Assembly (NCBI GenBank): GCA_022703965.1
Contig: JAKJHH010000021.1
Span: 1-32,428, forward strand
Direction of reading: 5' to 3'
DNA: 32,428 bases
Origin: Verrucomicrobiota bacterium
GTDB lineage: Bacteria > Verrucomicrobiota > Lentisphaeria > Victivallales > UBA1829
In this document: piece by piece, positions 8,560 to 17,404 of the stretch
Layout: the number at the start of each line of letters is the position of its first letter
Numbering within the stretch: the stretch's first letter is position 1
The notes under the pieces: generated by a model
Told to the model about the DNA's origin: nothing
The model's database searches: none
What the model saw: the letters and a program-made list of their open reading frames with translations, nothing else
Program-made: the position numbers and the translations under genes

Positions 8560-8578
8560 CTTCCGCGACTCGGCATAG
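8560..8578 (+). repeat. Short second copy of the 3' end of the lacI-type gene
   Basis: CTTCCGCGACTCGGCATAG matches the last codons and stop of the LacI gene (4328-4346, CTTCTGCGACTCGGCATAA) at 17 of 19 positions. In both places it ends in a stop codon and a GTTCAG follows within about 20 bases. It lies in the 48-base gap between the GH99-like pseudogene and the convergent pseudopilin. It may be a vestige of a duplicated regulator or chance. Confidence 0.35.
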
Positions 8579-8589
8579 AATTATTCTGT

Positions 8590-9207
8590 TCAGTTTTCTC
8601 TGTATTTCCAGATTTTTGCGGTACTGCTTTTTATGGGGAGAATTTCTGAAATGGAAAGAGACTGCACATGTGCGTCAATGTAAAGCAGATTGGCTCTGTT
8701 GTTATGGCGCGGATCAATGGAGTTTTTGTCTGTTCCTAAAGTCGTTTCAGGGTATAAGGCAAAAGCCCAGATATCTGCACCTGGCGGACTGTCAGTAATG
8801 TGGCCTTTTGATGAAGGAGAGACAATTGAGCCGGTTTTTTCTGAATTTGCATATTCGCATCGTATGTTTTTGGCATAAGTCCGACTATTGGATGTGGCAT
8901 ATCCCGGGCACATAAATGCAGGATTTTGATCATACGTGATATTGCCGAGATATGCTGTAAGCTTGGTCGGCCACCAGTCATAGTTTGAAACTCCGGTGTT
9001 GCTATATACCGAAACAAGATAATCATTGTAATCCATGGAGTAACTTAAAGATGCCAGTCCCATCTGCTTAAGCTTATTCTGACATGAACTCGACTTTGCC
9101 ATTGCTCGGGCTTTGTTGAGCGATGGAAGCAACATGCTTGCCAGGATTGCAATAATGGCGATAACGACAAGCAATTCTATTAAAGTGAATGCAAATTTTC
9201 TTTTCAT
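8590..9207 (-). CDS. Type IV pseudopilin-like protein
   Basis: A 205-residue protein with leader MKRKFA, then [16 protein letters not shown] (Glu11 at +5), then [10 protein letters not shown]. The body has conserved cysteines ([14 protein letters not shown]) and the C-terminal pattern [15 protein letters not shown], which is the typical H/D motif of this family. AAGGAATTATAAA before the ATG supplies a ribosome site. It follows the GH2-type gene by 17 bases, so both are probably in one transcript. Function is inferred as an envelope-anchored pseudopilin that may help place or export the partner enzyme; no member with this arrangement has a role I can name with certainty. Residue -1 is Ala. Confidence 0.9.
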   Translation of the reverse strand: MKRKFAFTLIELLVVIAIIAILASMLLPSLNKARAMAKSSSCQNKLKQMGLASLSYSMDYNDYLVSVYSNTGVSNYDWWPTKLTAYLGNITYDQNPAFMCPGYATSNSRTYAKNIRCEYANSEKTGSIVSPSSKGHITDSPPGADIWAFALYPETTLGTDKNSIDPRHNNRANLLYIDAHVQSLSISEILPIKSSTAKIWKYREN

Positions 9208-9224
9208 TTTATAATTCCTTTTAA

Positions 9225-12200
9225 TCAGATAAATGTGTTTGAGGCTTCGAGAACAGTGATGCCGAAGATCATTGGATCATAAGGAGGATTTGATTCGCTC
9301 TTTATGATTATAGATTGAAGCTTCTTCTCCGGACTCTGATTTCTCCATTCAAAAACGAAGATATTTGCAACTTCGCCATCCCCGTTTGCGGGATTCTGGA
9401 AAGAAATACCAAGTTTTGCATTACGCAAATCCCCGGATTGAGCTTGACGACAGTCTCCGATCTCAGAACCGAAGCGAACGGGAACGCTGTCTTCGGTTCC
9501 ATCTGTAAATTTGAATGTTATTTTCAGAACCGAAGATGAGCTGTTGTTTTGGAAGAGAATTTTCCAGTTCCGAGTTGATGTCCATGCAAAGAAAATTGAG
9601 TCAGCCTGAATGTTGTTTGCAGGGATTTCTACACTCAGAGGAGTTTCTTTCTCGAATCTGTCTATTGGTGTATCATAAGTGATGGTTTTCAAGTCTATCT
9701 TAGAGCCTGTTCTGGCATTAAAACGTAACATCGAAGAAGCTGATGGCGATTCGGTCTTTGGGAAAATGAATGGAACAGACGCAAGCTCTGTTCTGCCTGA
9801 TGGGCAATTAGTCCCCATGTAGAATGATCTGGAGCTGTTAAGCACTTTGCTCATATCAAGAGGTATGAATTTTTTCGATTCAGATGACAGGTTTCTGATT
9901 TTTTTACCTTGGACAGCGACAGAAAGATTAGTTGACAGTTCAGCGATGAATCTGTTTCGCATATCCTGTTGCTTGACATCTCTGGCAAACGGGAGATTAA
10001 GGAAAACTATTTTACGTCCATCTGATTCAAAAACAGCATCAATGCCTTGACTTGTTGAAACTTTCCAGTCCTTGTTTCCGGCAAAGATACACGAAGGAGT
10101 AAAGAGACCTTGTCCCCATGCGAAATCATGAGAGCTTATGCCATTGAAAAGAGAAGTTTTGGAAGGAAGGAGAGATATACCCTTTAACGCTGTCGCTTTT
10201 TTACAGACAGGTGTGCTTTTGGCAAGGGAGGCAGCGAATTTTTCGATCTGATTTTCTTCCAGATTGAGAAGGAGAAGATTTTTTGCTGGAGCAGCTATTT
10301 CGATACATTTTTCAATTCCGAATATGGAAATACTGTCCCGGTCTATTGCCAGAGTAGAAGATTTAAGATCCATGTCCGGAGTGTAAGATTTCCAGCCTAA
10401 TGCAAGGAAATTTGAACATGAGTATTCCTGATTGCTGGCGAGATATATGCCGGGCTTGAGAGGCTCATTTGAGAACTCATTCAAGCGTTTGATGATTGAG
10501 TAGAAGATTCTGATTCCGGATGGAGATCTGGCCGCAAAATTAAGACAGCTTGCGATGTATAGCCCTTTTCCATTGGGGACTTCCATCAGATATACCTGAT
10601 CCAGATCATCGCCTCCATCCAGAATGTATGTGAAATTTCCTGAATCTGCTTTCAGCAAAACATTTTTACATAGAAGCAGATCATCTCCCCAGTATTTGAA
10701 ATCATTGTCGGTAAATGTCCATGAAGCATTATTCATAAGAGGGTGTGATGATGCGCGAATAAATCCTATGCACGATCCGCGATTACTGGATAGTTTTCTG
10801 GTATCAACAGGAACTGTTTCTGCGCTGAGGGCGGCATCAAGAATGAGGACTCGGCCTCCTCTTTCTGTAAATGAGGAAATATCTCCGGCTTTCGACTTTA
10901 TAGAGTCGACGGATATTGATCCGCAAATGATGAGGATTCCAGATGATGCTTGCTTAAGTTTCGCCGGATCGTCAATTTTTTCCAGAAGCAATCCGCAGGA
11001 TTTTGCCAGTTCCTCAATTGCCGAATCCTCTCCCCATATAGAGGCCTTAAGTTCGAGTTTGGGAATTTTCTGCGAAGATAGTACTTTAACAGGATCAACG
11101 TCATGGAAAACGACAGTTCCCTTTGAATCTTCAAGTCTGGCTTCAAGAGTACTGTTGCTATCTGTTTCTGATGGAGGTACTGTCACTTTAAAGATCTGTT
11201 CCGCAATAGTGTCAGGATTGATGCTTACATTGCGTGATTCAGTAAAGATGACTGATGAGGTATTGCGCAGGGATACAGTAAGTTTACCAGTAAACAAATT
11301 TTTATCATCGTTGAAGAGAATGACTTTTACTTGATTGGACGGGGATACGAGCACTGGACTTGCAAGTTTGAAATAGGCTCCGTATGCAACCGATTCCTGA
11401 CGGAAGACTTCCAGTATAGGGGAATCAAGTCCTGTGTAGAGGATGTTAGGACTGATTCCGGCAACATTCTGTTCTCTTGCGGCTCTTATTCTCAGACGCC
11501 AGTTTTCCCCTTGGAGCTTTTCGATTTCATTTTCGGATGCATTGGTATCGCTATAAAGAAGAGAATAGAAATCATCTCCATGGAAAAATGCCATATTCCG
11601 TTTTTCGCCAGGGATGAAATGTTCACCATATATCATCGGTTTTTTACCTGTCGGATTGTATTTGGTATAGTTGTCGATATAGAGTTTATTCGTCATAAGA
11701 TCCGGATTTTTTTTCCAGTACAGACAGCGTGGAAATTCAAGAGTCTCCGAAGGATAGTGAATATTGTATATATCCAGTTTTCCAAGAGCGTCCCCGAAGC
11801 CGCTATGCTGTACCGGACGTGTATTATCAAGTTTATGAATTTCTTCCTGAACTTTCAGAAGAAATTCCATTGTGGCTTCCGGGCGCGGAACAATCCAGTG
11901 TTCAAACTCATTGGAACCCGACCAGATGATAATAGAAGGATGGTTCCTCAGGTAACTTACAAAATTTCGAACATGCTCAATGCTGAGCTCGGTTTTCGGA
12001 CGGTGTGCCAGTGCGGCTTCTGCTATAAGTAGGAATCCCGCTTCATCTGCCGCATCATAGAATTCTCTGCTGAACGGTTGGCAATGGAGGCGCCCGTAAT
12101 TGAGCCCGGATGCCAGCATTCTCTCATAGACTTCTTTTGGGGAGAGTTTTTTGCCTTTGTACGTATTTTTATAACTCCATTCCCCTATATGAGCCCACGG

Positions 12201-13457
12201 TCCGCTTATTCTTATTTTCTTGCCGTTGAGATATATGTTTTCTCCGGAAATAGATACGGTGCGGTAGCCGAAACGCTCAGTTCTCTGCTGGATCAGCTTG
12301 TCATTAGAATAGATTCTGAAAGATGCATTATACAGATTGGGTTTGCCGATATCCCATTCATTGAGTTTTCCATTGCTTGGAATCGTGAATGAGAGGGCGC
12401 TTATGGAGTTTGGATCCATCGTTTTCGCTGTTTCAGACTTCAGTAACTCTTGTCCATCCATGGACTCTATCGTACAAGTGACTTTCAGTTTTTTAGAATC
12501 AGAGGACGCGTTTAGCAGTTGGGCAGAAATATCAAGCATTGAGTTTTTAATATCGCTCTTAATGAATATATCATTGACGTCACAACTGGATGAAATCTCA
12601 ATTTGAGGAGGAACAGTAAGTCCGTTGGTATACTTGAACATGGCTCCCACTGGCATTATGAAATCTCCTGAAGAATTCATGGCTGCCTTATAGTTTTCTG
12701 CTGTAATTTCGATCTCGGCTTTTCCTTCGGCGAGATACTTTGTCAGGTCAACACGCAGAGGAAGGAATCCTTCATAAAATTTGGCTGCTACTGCACCGTT
12801 TACCTTTATTGTATTAACAAAGGCACAGAAAGGAATAACGAGAACTGTTTTTTCATCAGGTTTAGGCTTGCCGTTCAGGGTAAAACGGTATTTATATGCT
12901 CTGATTTCTGTAGAAAGCGGAATAAAGTGGGAATAAGTTTTCCAGGTTCTGTTTTTATAATCGGAAGCATTTAAATTCAGTGACTGCCAGAAAGGAATGC
13001 AAGTGCTGTCATTCTCGCCTTCTCCTAGAGGCATAGCAGCAAGAGCGTTGACGGCTGTTGATTCCGGATTCCCGTCTTTACGTTCAGGAATCTGGTATGC
13101 AGGGACTTTTGTGTTCAGCGTTTCAGTAAGACTTGAGGCATTTTCATAAAAAGTGGCTTTTTCAAACTTCACTGTAGATGGAATTGCAGAAAAAGAGACT
13201 CTGTCAAAAGTATCTGATGGCGAAAATGCCAGCAAATCAACTTTGCGGTTTTTTCCTCCTGCAAGTTTGTATACATTGCAATTCTTAAGCTCTTGATCCT
13301 TTGAGAAAAAACGGATATTGAGATTCTTAGAGTCGATACTATCTGTTCCCATAATGGAAATAGAGAACGCCTTGGAGGGAGAATCAGCGGTGAACATTTC
13401 AGCATCCGGTGCAGTTTGTGTGGTATCTTGATTAGAGCTAGAGGAGTCACTTGTCAA
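9225..13457 (-). CDS. Giant GH2-type glycoside hydrolase, 5' end lost at an IS junction
   Basis: Numbering is from the first possible start, a TTG at 13457 (1410 residues). Order: an N-terminal region, a GH2 sugar-binding/jelly-roll part ([24 protein letters not shown]), an immunoglobulin-like part, and a TIM barrel (from about residue 405, [17 protein letters not shown]). The proposed acid/base is Glu517 in WSGSNEFEH and the nucleophile Glu612 in IYGEHF. More than 700 residues follow, including a Rossmann-like segment and C-terminal beta domains. Coding character clearly continues upstream of 13457 ([27 protein letters not shown]) to about 13540, where it runs into transposase sequence and then a stop at 13581-13583. 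No usable start, signal peptide or promoter remains, so the gene is probably inactive as it stands. Substrate may be a beta-galactoside, beta-mannoside or glucuronide. Confidence 0.85.
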   Translation of the reverse strand: MTSDSSSSNQDTTQTAPDAEMFTADSPSKAFSISIMGTDSIDSKNLNIRFFSKDQELKNCNVYKLAGGKNRKVDLLAFSPSDTFDRVSFSAIPSTVKFEKATFYENASSLTETLNTKVPAYQIPERKDGNPESTAVNALAAMPLGEGENDSTCIPFWQSLNLNASDYKNRTWKTYSHFIPLSTEIRAYKYRFTLNGKPKPDEKTVLVIPFCAFVNTIKVNGAVAAKFYEGFLPLRVDLTKYLAEGKAEIEITAENYKAAMNSSGDFIMPVGAMFKYTNGLTVPPQIEISSSCDVNDIFIKSDIKNSMLDISAQLLNASSDSKKLKVTCTIESMDGQELLKSETAKTMDPNSISALSFTIPSNGKLNEWDIGKPNLYNASFRIYSNDKLIQQRTERFGYRTVSISGENIYLNGKKIRISGPWAHIGEWSYKNTYKGKKLSPKEVYERMLASGLNYGRLHCQPFSREFYDAADEAGFLLIAEAALAHRPKTELSIEHVRNFVSYLRNHPSIIIWSGSNEFEHWIVPRPEATMEFLLKVQEEIHKLDNTRPVQHSGFGDALGKLDIYNIHYPSETLEFPRCLYWKKNPDLMTNKLYIDNYTKYNPTGKKPMIYGEHFIPGEKRNMAFFHGDDFYSLLYSDTNASENEIEKLQGENWRLRIRAAREQNVAGISPNILYTGLDSPILEVFRQESVAYGAYFKLASPVLVSPSNQVKVILFNDDKNLFTGKLTVSLRNTSSVIFTESRNVSINPDTIAEQIFKVTVPPSETDSNSTLEARLEDSKGTVVFHDVDPVKVLSSQKIPKLELKASIWGEDSAIEELAKSCGLLLEKIDDPAKLKQASSGILIICGSISVDSIKSKAGDISSFTERGGRVLILDAALSAETVPVDTRKLSSNRGSCIGFIRASSHPLMNNASWTFTDNDFKYWGDDLLLCKNVLLKADSGNFTYILDGGDDLDQVYLMEVPNGKGLYIASCLNFAARSPSGIRIFYSIIKRLNEFSNEPLKPGIYLASNQEYSCSNFLALGWKSYTPDMDLKSSTLAIDRDSISIFGIEKCIEIAAPAKNLLLLNLEENQIEKFAASLAKSTPVCKKATALKGISLLPSKTSLFNGISSHDFAWGQGLFTPSCIFAGNKDWKVSTSQGIDAVFESDGRKIVFLNLPFARDVKQQDMRNRFIAELSTNLSVAVQGKKIRNLSSESKKFIPLDMSKVLNSSRSFYMGTNCPSGRTELASVPFIFPKTESPSASSMLRFNARTGSKIDLKTITYDTPIDRFEKETPLSVEIPANNIQADSIFFAWTSTRNWKILFQNNSSSSVLKITFKFTDGTEDSVPVRFGSEIGDCRQAQSGDLRNAKLGISFQNPANGDGEVANIFVFEWRNQSPEKKLQSIIIKSESNPPYDPMIFGITVLEASNTFI

Positions 13458-13540
13458 TTTTAGACCGGATAGTTGAAGTGTCCAATAGTCCTTCGGGAGA
13501 ACTCCCTCTATAGCGATTTTTACAAAGCGCCAGCTTTTCT

Positions 13541-13828
13541 GAGAGTTGTAACCCTCAAAGCAATGGCAAGCTTGAGCGTTTTAATGGGACATTCAAGCAG
13601 GAGTGCATACGTCCCAAAGTACCGCTCTCAAAAGAAGAAGCTGAGCGTGAAGCCAAGAAATTTGTTGATTACTACAACAACGAACGTCTGCACAGTGCAA
13701 TAGGCTATATAAGCCCGAAAACAAAACTCGAAGGAAAGGAACGCGAAATATTTGAGCTCAGAGAAGAGCGCTTTGCCGCAGCAAGATTAGAGCGACAGAT
13801 CAAAAATAAAATCAGACAAGTTGCTTGA
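13541..13828 (+). pseudogene. IS3-family-type transposase, C-terminal remnant
   Basis: About 96 codons remain of an integrase-core transposase. The plus-strand frame reads CNPQSNGKLERFNGTFKQEC, then KKFVDYYNNERLHSAIGYISP and a basic tail ending at TGA 13826-13828. NGKLERF carries the last acidic residue of the DDE triad, and YYNNERLHSAIGYISP is the standard closing motif of the rve core. Everything upstream of the motif, including the first two catalytic aspartates, is absent, so it cannot transpose. It lies precisely between the truncated 5' ends of two divergent hydrolase genes. Confidence 0.85.
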
Positions 13829-13896
13829 AATGTTTTTTAAGCATAATAACAGTATTATTAATAGCTAAGCTGTTTTTCAAAAAGTTCATTTTTCGC
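13541..13896 (+). mobile_element. Truncated insertion sequence fragment (boundaries approximate)
   Basis: The left edge is inside the transposase gene, where GH2 coding sequence on the other strand stops making sense (about 13540-13560). The right edge lies between the transposase stop (13828) and the point where the GH39-like frame becomes open (13900). The 70 bases after the transposase stop are AT-rich with weak inverted repeats (TAATAA-N5-TTATTA near 13845). I cannot identify a matching left terminal repeat or target-site duplication, as expected if the left half was deleted. Confidence 0.6.
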
Positions 13897-13899
13897 TGA

Positions 13900-16800
13900 A
13901 CCAAGACAGTTCCGGGCTATGAAGGGGTAAATGCATGGCAGCTTGAACTTCCTGATTTTTACATCAACGAGGATTGTGAGGTCGAAGTATCTTTTGATGC
14001 AAAGACAGGATCTGCTATTGATGGAAAAGTATATGATGATCTGTCTTATTATCTGGACTTTCGAGCAATGCCTGACAAGGCAAAAGGACAATCATATTAC
14101 ACAGTACTGACAGGATTCGGATTTAAGCCTGTTCAGGGAGAATGGAAGCGTTTTTCAAAAAAGTTTAAAGCCATTAAAAATGACAATTTCTATCTCGTAT
14201 ATATCGCTGCAAATGCAGGACTTAACAATAATACTCAAAACAGTCTTTATCTTGATAACTTTAAAATAGAAGTACTGGGCAAGACTAAGAAAAATGCTGC
14301 TGAAATTGCAATTATTCCCTCGCAGCTTGAAGCTGTTTATAATAAGGACGAGGAGATTTCATTTAACCTGCGAGCATTGCTTGATTCCTCTGGCGACACT
14401 GAAACAGTAATTCTTGATATTCAGAGAGATTATGATGATAAAATCGTCAAGAAATTGAATGTAAAATTGAAGAAGAACGATTTTGTCAAAGGGCTTTATA
14501 CCGGAACCGTAAATTTCAAATCCGATCTTTTCGGTGCTTTCCATTGCAGTGTCTCAAATTCGGACAATATCTTATCAGTCGCAGGCGGAGACTTTTCGGT
14601 CATACATCCTCTGGTCAAACATAAATATCTGAGTCCGGGCTGGAGCATCGGCTTCAACAAGGACAGTTCCTGTCCTTCCGGAAGGAATCCTAAAGAAATT
14701 GATTTTACATCATATTACTGGCTCTTTTTTGGTTCTTTCGAGCGCGAATTCAGGATCGCGAGAATGTCCGGCATGAATCTTTCCCGCTTCTGGGGACACT
14801 GGCGCTATATTGAGCCTGAAGAGAATCAATTCCGTCTCGATGTTGTTCAGCCTTCAATGGATATGTATAAAAAGTACGATATTGATGTTATGTTTGTGCT
14901 TGGTGCAGACATGATGCCTTACAGCAGTAAAGAAGACGCGGACAAGACCTTTGCGAGCAACAAGAACAATATTCCTGCTTATATGCAGAAATATTATAAA
15001 ATGGCTTCAGAGAAACGAGGTTCAATACAGCCTCCGATGGACCTGTATAAGCGTTATCTTGACTATGTGCTGGAGAGTTGGGGAAAAGATGTAAAAGTAT
15101 GGGAGCTTTTCAACGAGCCCGGCCTTGGCGGGACTCCTGCAAAAGTTTATATCGATTATCTGAAGGAGACATATAAGACAGTCAAGGCTTTTGACAAGAA
15201 TGCTCCTTTGCTTGGCAACGGCGTTACAGGTGATTTCGGTATGAATGTTATAAAGTGGTGTGAGTCTCTGAACGAGGCTGATTCCGGCTATGAAAATTAT
15301 CTTGACGGCATAGCATTCCATCCATACGGCGGCTGTCTTGATTACCAGAAAGGGAACTACTTCCTTTACTCAAAGGTAATCAGCGACATCAGGAGCAAGC
15401 TCAAAGATAAAAAACCTCTCTGGAACACCGAATGCTTTTATATCACAAATTCCAGAAAGCCTCAGCGCGAATGGTACATAAACCTTTCCGAGGTTGGAGC
15501 AGGTGAACATCAGCGTCATTTACTTGAAAGCATGATGAATGGCGTCAAAGGCATTACAGCGTTGGCTGAAACGAGCATGTATAAAAGATCCGCACCTGTA
15601 ACAATTGCTCCGGCCTCGGAGATTGTTCCGGCGACGAATGCGCTTTCATTTATGCTGAAAGATATGGATAAGCTGGAAGTTCTGAGCTTGAATAAGTTCA
15701 TTAAGTCCGGCGTGTTCAGCAGTCAGGACGGCTCAAAGGCGCTTGGCTTTGTTTATGACCTGCGTCCTTCCGGCAGTCGTTGGGAACTTGCCGCTTCTCC
15801 ATGTAAGATATATGATCTCTTCGGCAATCCAGTGAGTGAAAAAAGTATTGCGCTGACTTACGAGCCTTACTATATTTCCGGAAGCCCTGCCGAGGTGAAA
15901 GCCTGTCTTGAGAAGTCGAAATTCATTCCCTCTAATCCGCTTGGACTGAAGGGGCGTTTCTTCAAGGATACTCTTTATATTGAGGGCAAAAACAACAGCG
16001 GAGCTCCTTGCGGCATCGAAGTCTCATTCAAGGGAGGAGACGCTGTACCGGCAAAAGTGGAATTTGTTTTCGGAAATGAATTGCTGTATAACACTCTTGC
16101 GTTTAAAGGCGCTTCAATAAAGAAGAGTCTTGACTGGGAAGCTTCCGTCGGAGGAGAAAAGAGCGGGAAGGGGACTCTTGAGATTCTTCCTTCAACTGGA
16201 GATTATGAGCTTGCTGGCGAGCCTGTGAAATTTACTTTGTCGAAAGGCTCGCTGCTGGAATTGAGCAGTGACGCTGAGTGTTTGAAGATAAAGGCCTTTG
16301 TCAAGGAATCCTCGATTGATGCGGCAAAGAATTCCAATTTATGGGAGGGCGATGCCGTTGAAATCTTTATCGATCCACAGCCTTTCGGCATGATGGATCA
16401 GCCTTATTCCATGATGGCAGGCGGTGCTTCAATGAATGTCTATCAGTATGTTTTTGCGGCAGCGCCTTCTGAGAACGGAACAAGTATAAGAGCGATGAAC
16501 AAGCTTAGAGGGGATTTCAAAAGCAAGGCATCTTCAACAACCGAAAAGATGGATGGCGGCTATGTCCTTTCGATTTCGATTCCTTTTGACGAACTTGAAG
16601 GACTCCACAAAGATTGCATCATAGGAATGGATCTTGAAATAGATCATCAGAATGCCGGAAAGACGGAGAAAGAATCCTTGGGATCAATGCCGGGAAGGTC
16701 GTATATCGAAAGATTGCATTATCCGCTTTTCAAAATAAACGGGGCACTCAAAAAAAAACTGAATTTAGAACTGCAAAATAAGGATTTTACTCTCGGAACA

Positions 16801-17289
16801 TACGGAGACCCCGAAGGCTGGTGCTATAAGATATTCGCCGGAACGGCAGTGAAAACTGTAGACGGCATAGGATTCGGTGGAAAGCGTGGTCTTCTCTTAA
16901 ATTTTCCAGAGGGTTCAGGAGACGGGAAGAGTCCCCTTTCCGTTATACAGCGCATAAAGGTGGAACCCGCTTTGCATGGGCTTGTAGTTTTTTCGGGACT
17001 CCTTAGAACAGAAGGACTAAAGCAAAGAAAATTAGCTCATATTAGCGGCAAGGAAACTGCCGGGCTACTCTTTCTTATTGATTTTTATGATGTCAAAGGA
17101 AAACACCTTGGATCGGCATTCTGGAAGGATCAGCAGGATGGAGATTTTCCGGTAAAAACAGACTGGAAAATATATCAGTTTTTTTCAGCAATTCCGTCAG
17201 GAACCGCTGAACTTACGCTTCAGTGCGGAATAAAAGCAAACGCATGCGGTATAGTATATGTCGATAATGTGAATCTAAGTTTTTTATAA
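13900..17289 (+). CDS. GH39-like glycoside hydrolase with CBM domains, N-terminus missing
   Basis: The frame is open from just after a TGA at 13897-13899. The first ATG (14068) has no ribosome site and lies inside a folded domain, so the true start is lost. Order: a CBM4/9-like jelly roll (about 13910-14280, ending LYLDNFKIEVLG), a linker/Ig-like part, and a clan GH-A barrel (from WSIGFN). Acid/base candidate is Glu350, counted from 14068, in WELFNEP; nucleophile is Glu455 in WNTECFY. A CBM9/DOMON-like domain follows (about 16200-16740, with WEGDAVEIFIDPQPFG), then a second CBM4/9-like jelly roll at the C-terminus (VYVDNVNLSFL). GH39 members release beta-xylose or iduronate among others; the specificity here is not readable. 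No signal peptide remains because of the IS junction. Confidence 0.85.
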   Translation, partial: TKTVPGYEGVNAWQLELPDFYINEDCEVEVSFDAKTGSAIDGKVYDDLSYYLDFRAMPDKAKGQSYYTVLTGFGFKPVQGEWKRFSKKFKAIKNDNFYLVYIAANAGLNNNTQNSLYLDNFKIEVLGKTKKNAAEIAIIPSQLEAVYNKDEEISFNLRALLDSSGDTETVILDIQRDYDDKIVKKLNVKLKKNDFVKGLYTGTVNFKSDLFGAFHCSVSNSDNILSVAGGDFSVIHPLVKHKYLSPGWSIGFNKDSSCPSGRNPKEIDFTSYYWLFFGSFEREFRIARMSGMNLSRFWGHWRYIEPEENQFRLDVVQPSMDMYKKYDIDVMFVLGADMMPYSSKEDADKTFASNKNNIPAYMQKYYKMASEKRGSIQPPMDLYKRYLDYVLESWGKDVKVWELFNEPGLGGTPAKVYIDYLKETYKTVKAFDKNAPLLGNGVTGDFGMNVIKWCESLNEADSGYENYLDGIAFHPYGGCLDYQKGNYFLYSKVISDIRSKLKDKKPLWNTECFYITNSRKPQREWYINLSEVGAGEHQRHLLESMMNGVKGITALAETSMYKRSAPVTIAPASEIVPATNALSFMLKDMDKLEVLSLNKFIKSGVFSSQDGSKALGFVYDLRPSGSRWELAASPCKIYDLFGNPVSEKSIALTYEPYYISGSPAEVKACLEKSKFIPSNPLGLKGRFFKDTLYIEGKNNSGAPCGIEVSFKGGDAVPAKVEFVFGNELLYNTLAFKGASIKKSLDWEASVGGEKSGKGTLEILPSTGDYELAGEPVKFTLSKGSLLELSSDAECLKIKAFVKESSIDAAKNSNLWEGDAVEIFIDPQPFGMMDQPYSMMAGGASMNVYQYVFAAAPSENGTSIRAMNKLRGDFKSKASSTTEKMDGGYVLSISIPFDELEGLHKDCIIGMDLEIDHQNAGKTEKESLGSMPGRSYIERLHYPLFKINGALKKKLNLELQNKDFTLGTYGDPEGWCYKIFAGTAVKTVDGIGFGGKRGLLLNFPEGSGDGKSPLSVIQRIKVEPALHGLVVFSGLLRTEGLKQRKLAHISGKETAGLLFLIDFYDVKGKHLGSAFWKDQQDGDFPVKTDWKIYQFFSAIPSGTAELTLQCGIKANACGIVYVDNVNLSFL

Positions 17290-17313
17290 TCTGAAAAAAT
17301 AAAAAATAATCGC

Positions 17314-17341
17314 TTGACTTTGCCGTTAATGTGAATAGAAT
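17314..17341 (+). promoter_or_regulatory. Sigma70-type promoter of the chemoreceptor gene
   Basis: TTGACT (17314-17319), a 16-base spacer and TAGAAT (17336-17341). A ribosome site GAGAGGG lies just before the ATG at 17405. This supports 17405, not 17484, as the original start of the gene. Confidence 0.6.
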
Positions 17342-17404
17342 CTATGTCATGGGGAAAAAACAGTCATAGTTTTTCAATTTCATTAAGCGAGAGGGTCTTA
17401 TCAG

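Noticed and set aside
10624-11334. 236-codon and 233-codon plus-strand frames at 10624-12032
   Set aside because: Both are antisense to the GH2-type gene, rich in Ser/Phe/Cys without domains, and fully explained by the coding strand opposite.
14068-14100. ATG at 14068 as the true start of the GH39-like gene
   Set aside because: It has no ribosome site or signal peptide, and it interrupts a carbohydrate-binding domain whose coding continues upstream to 13900.
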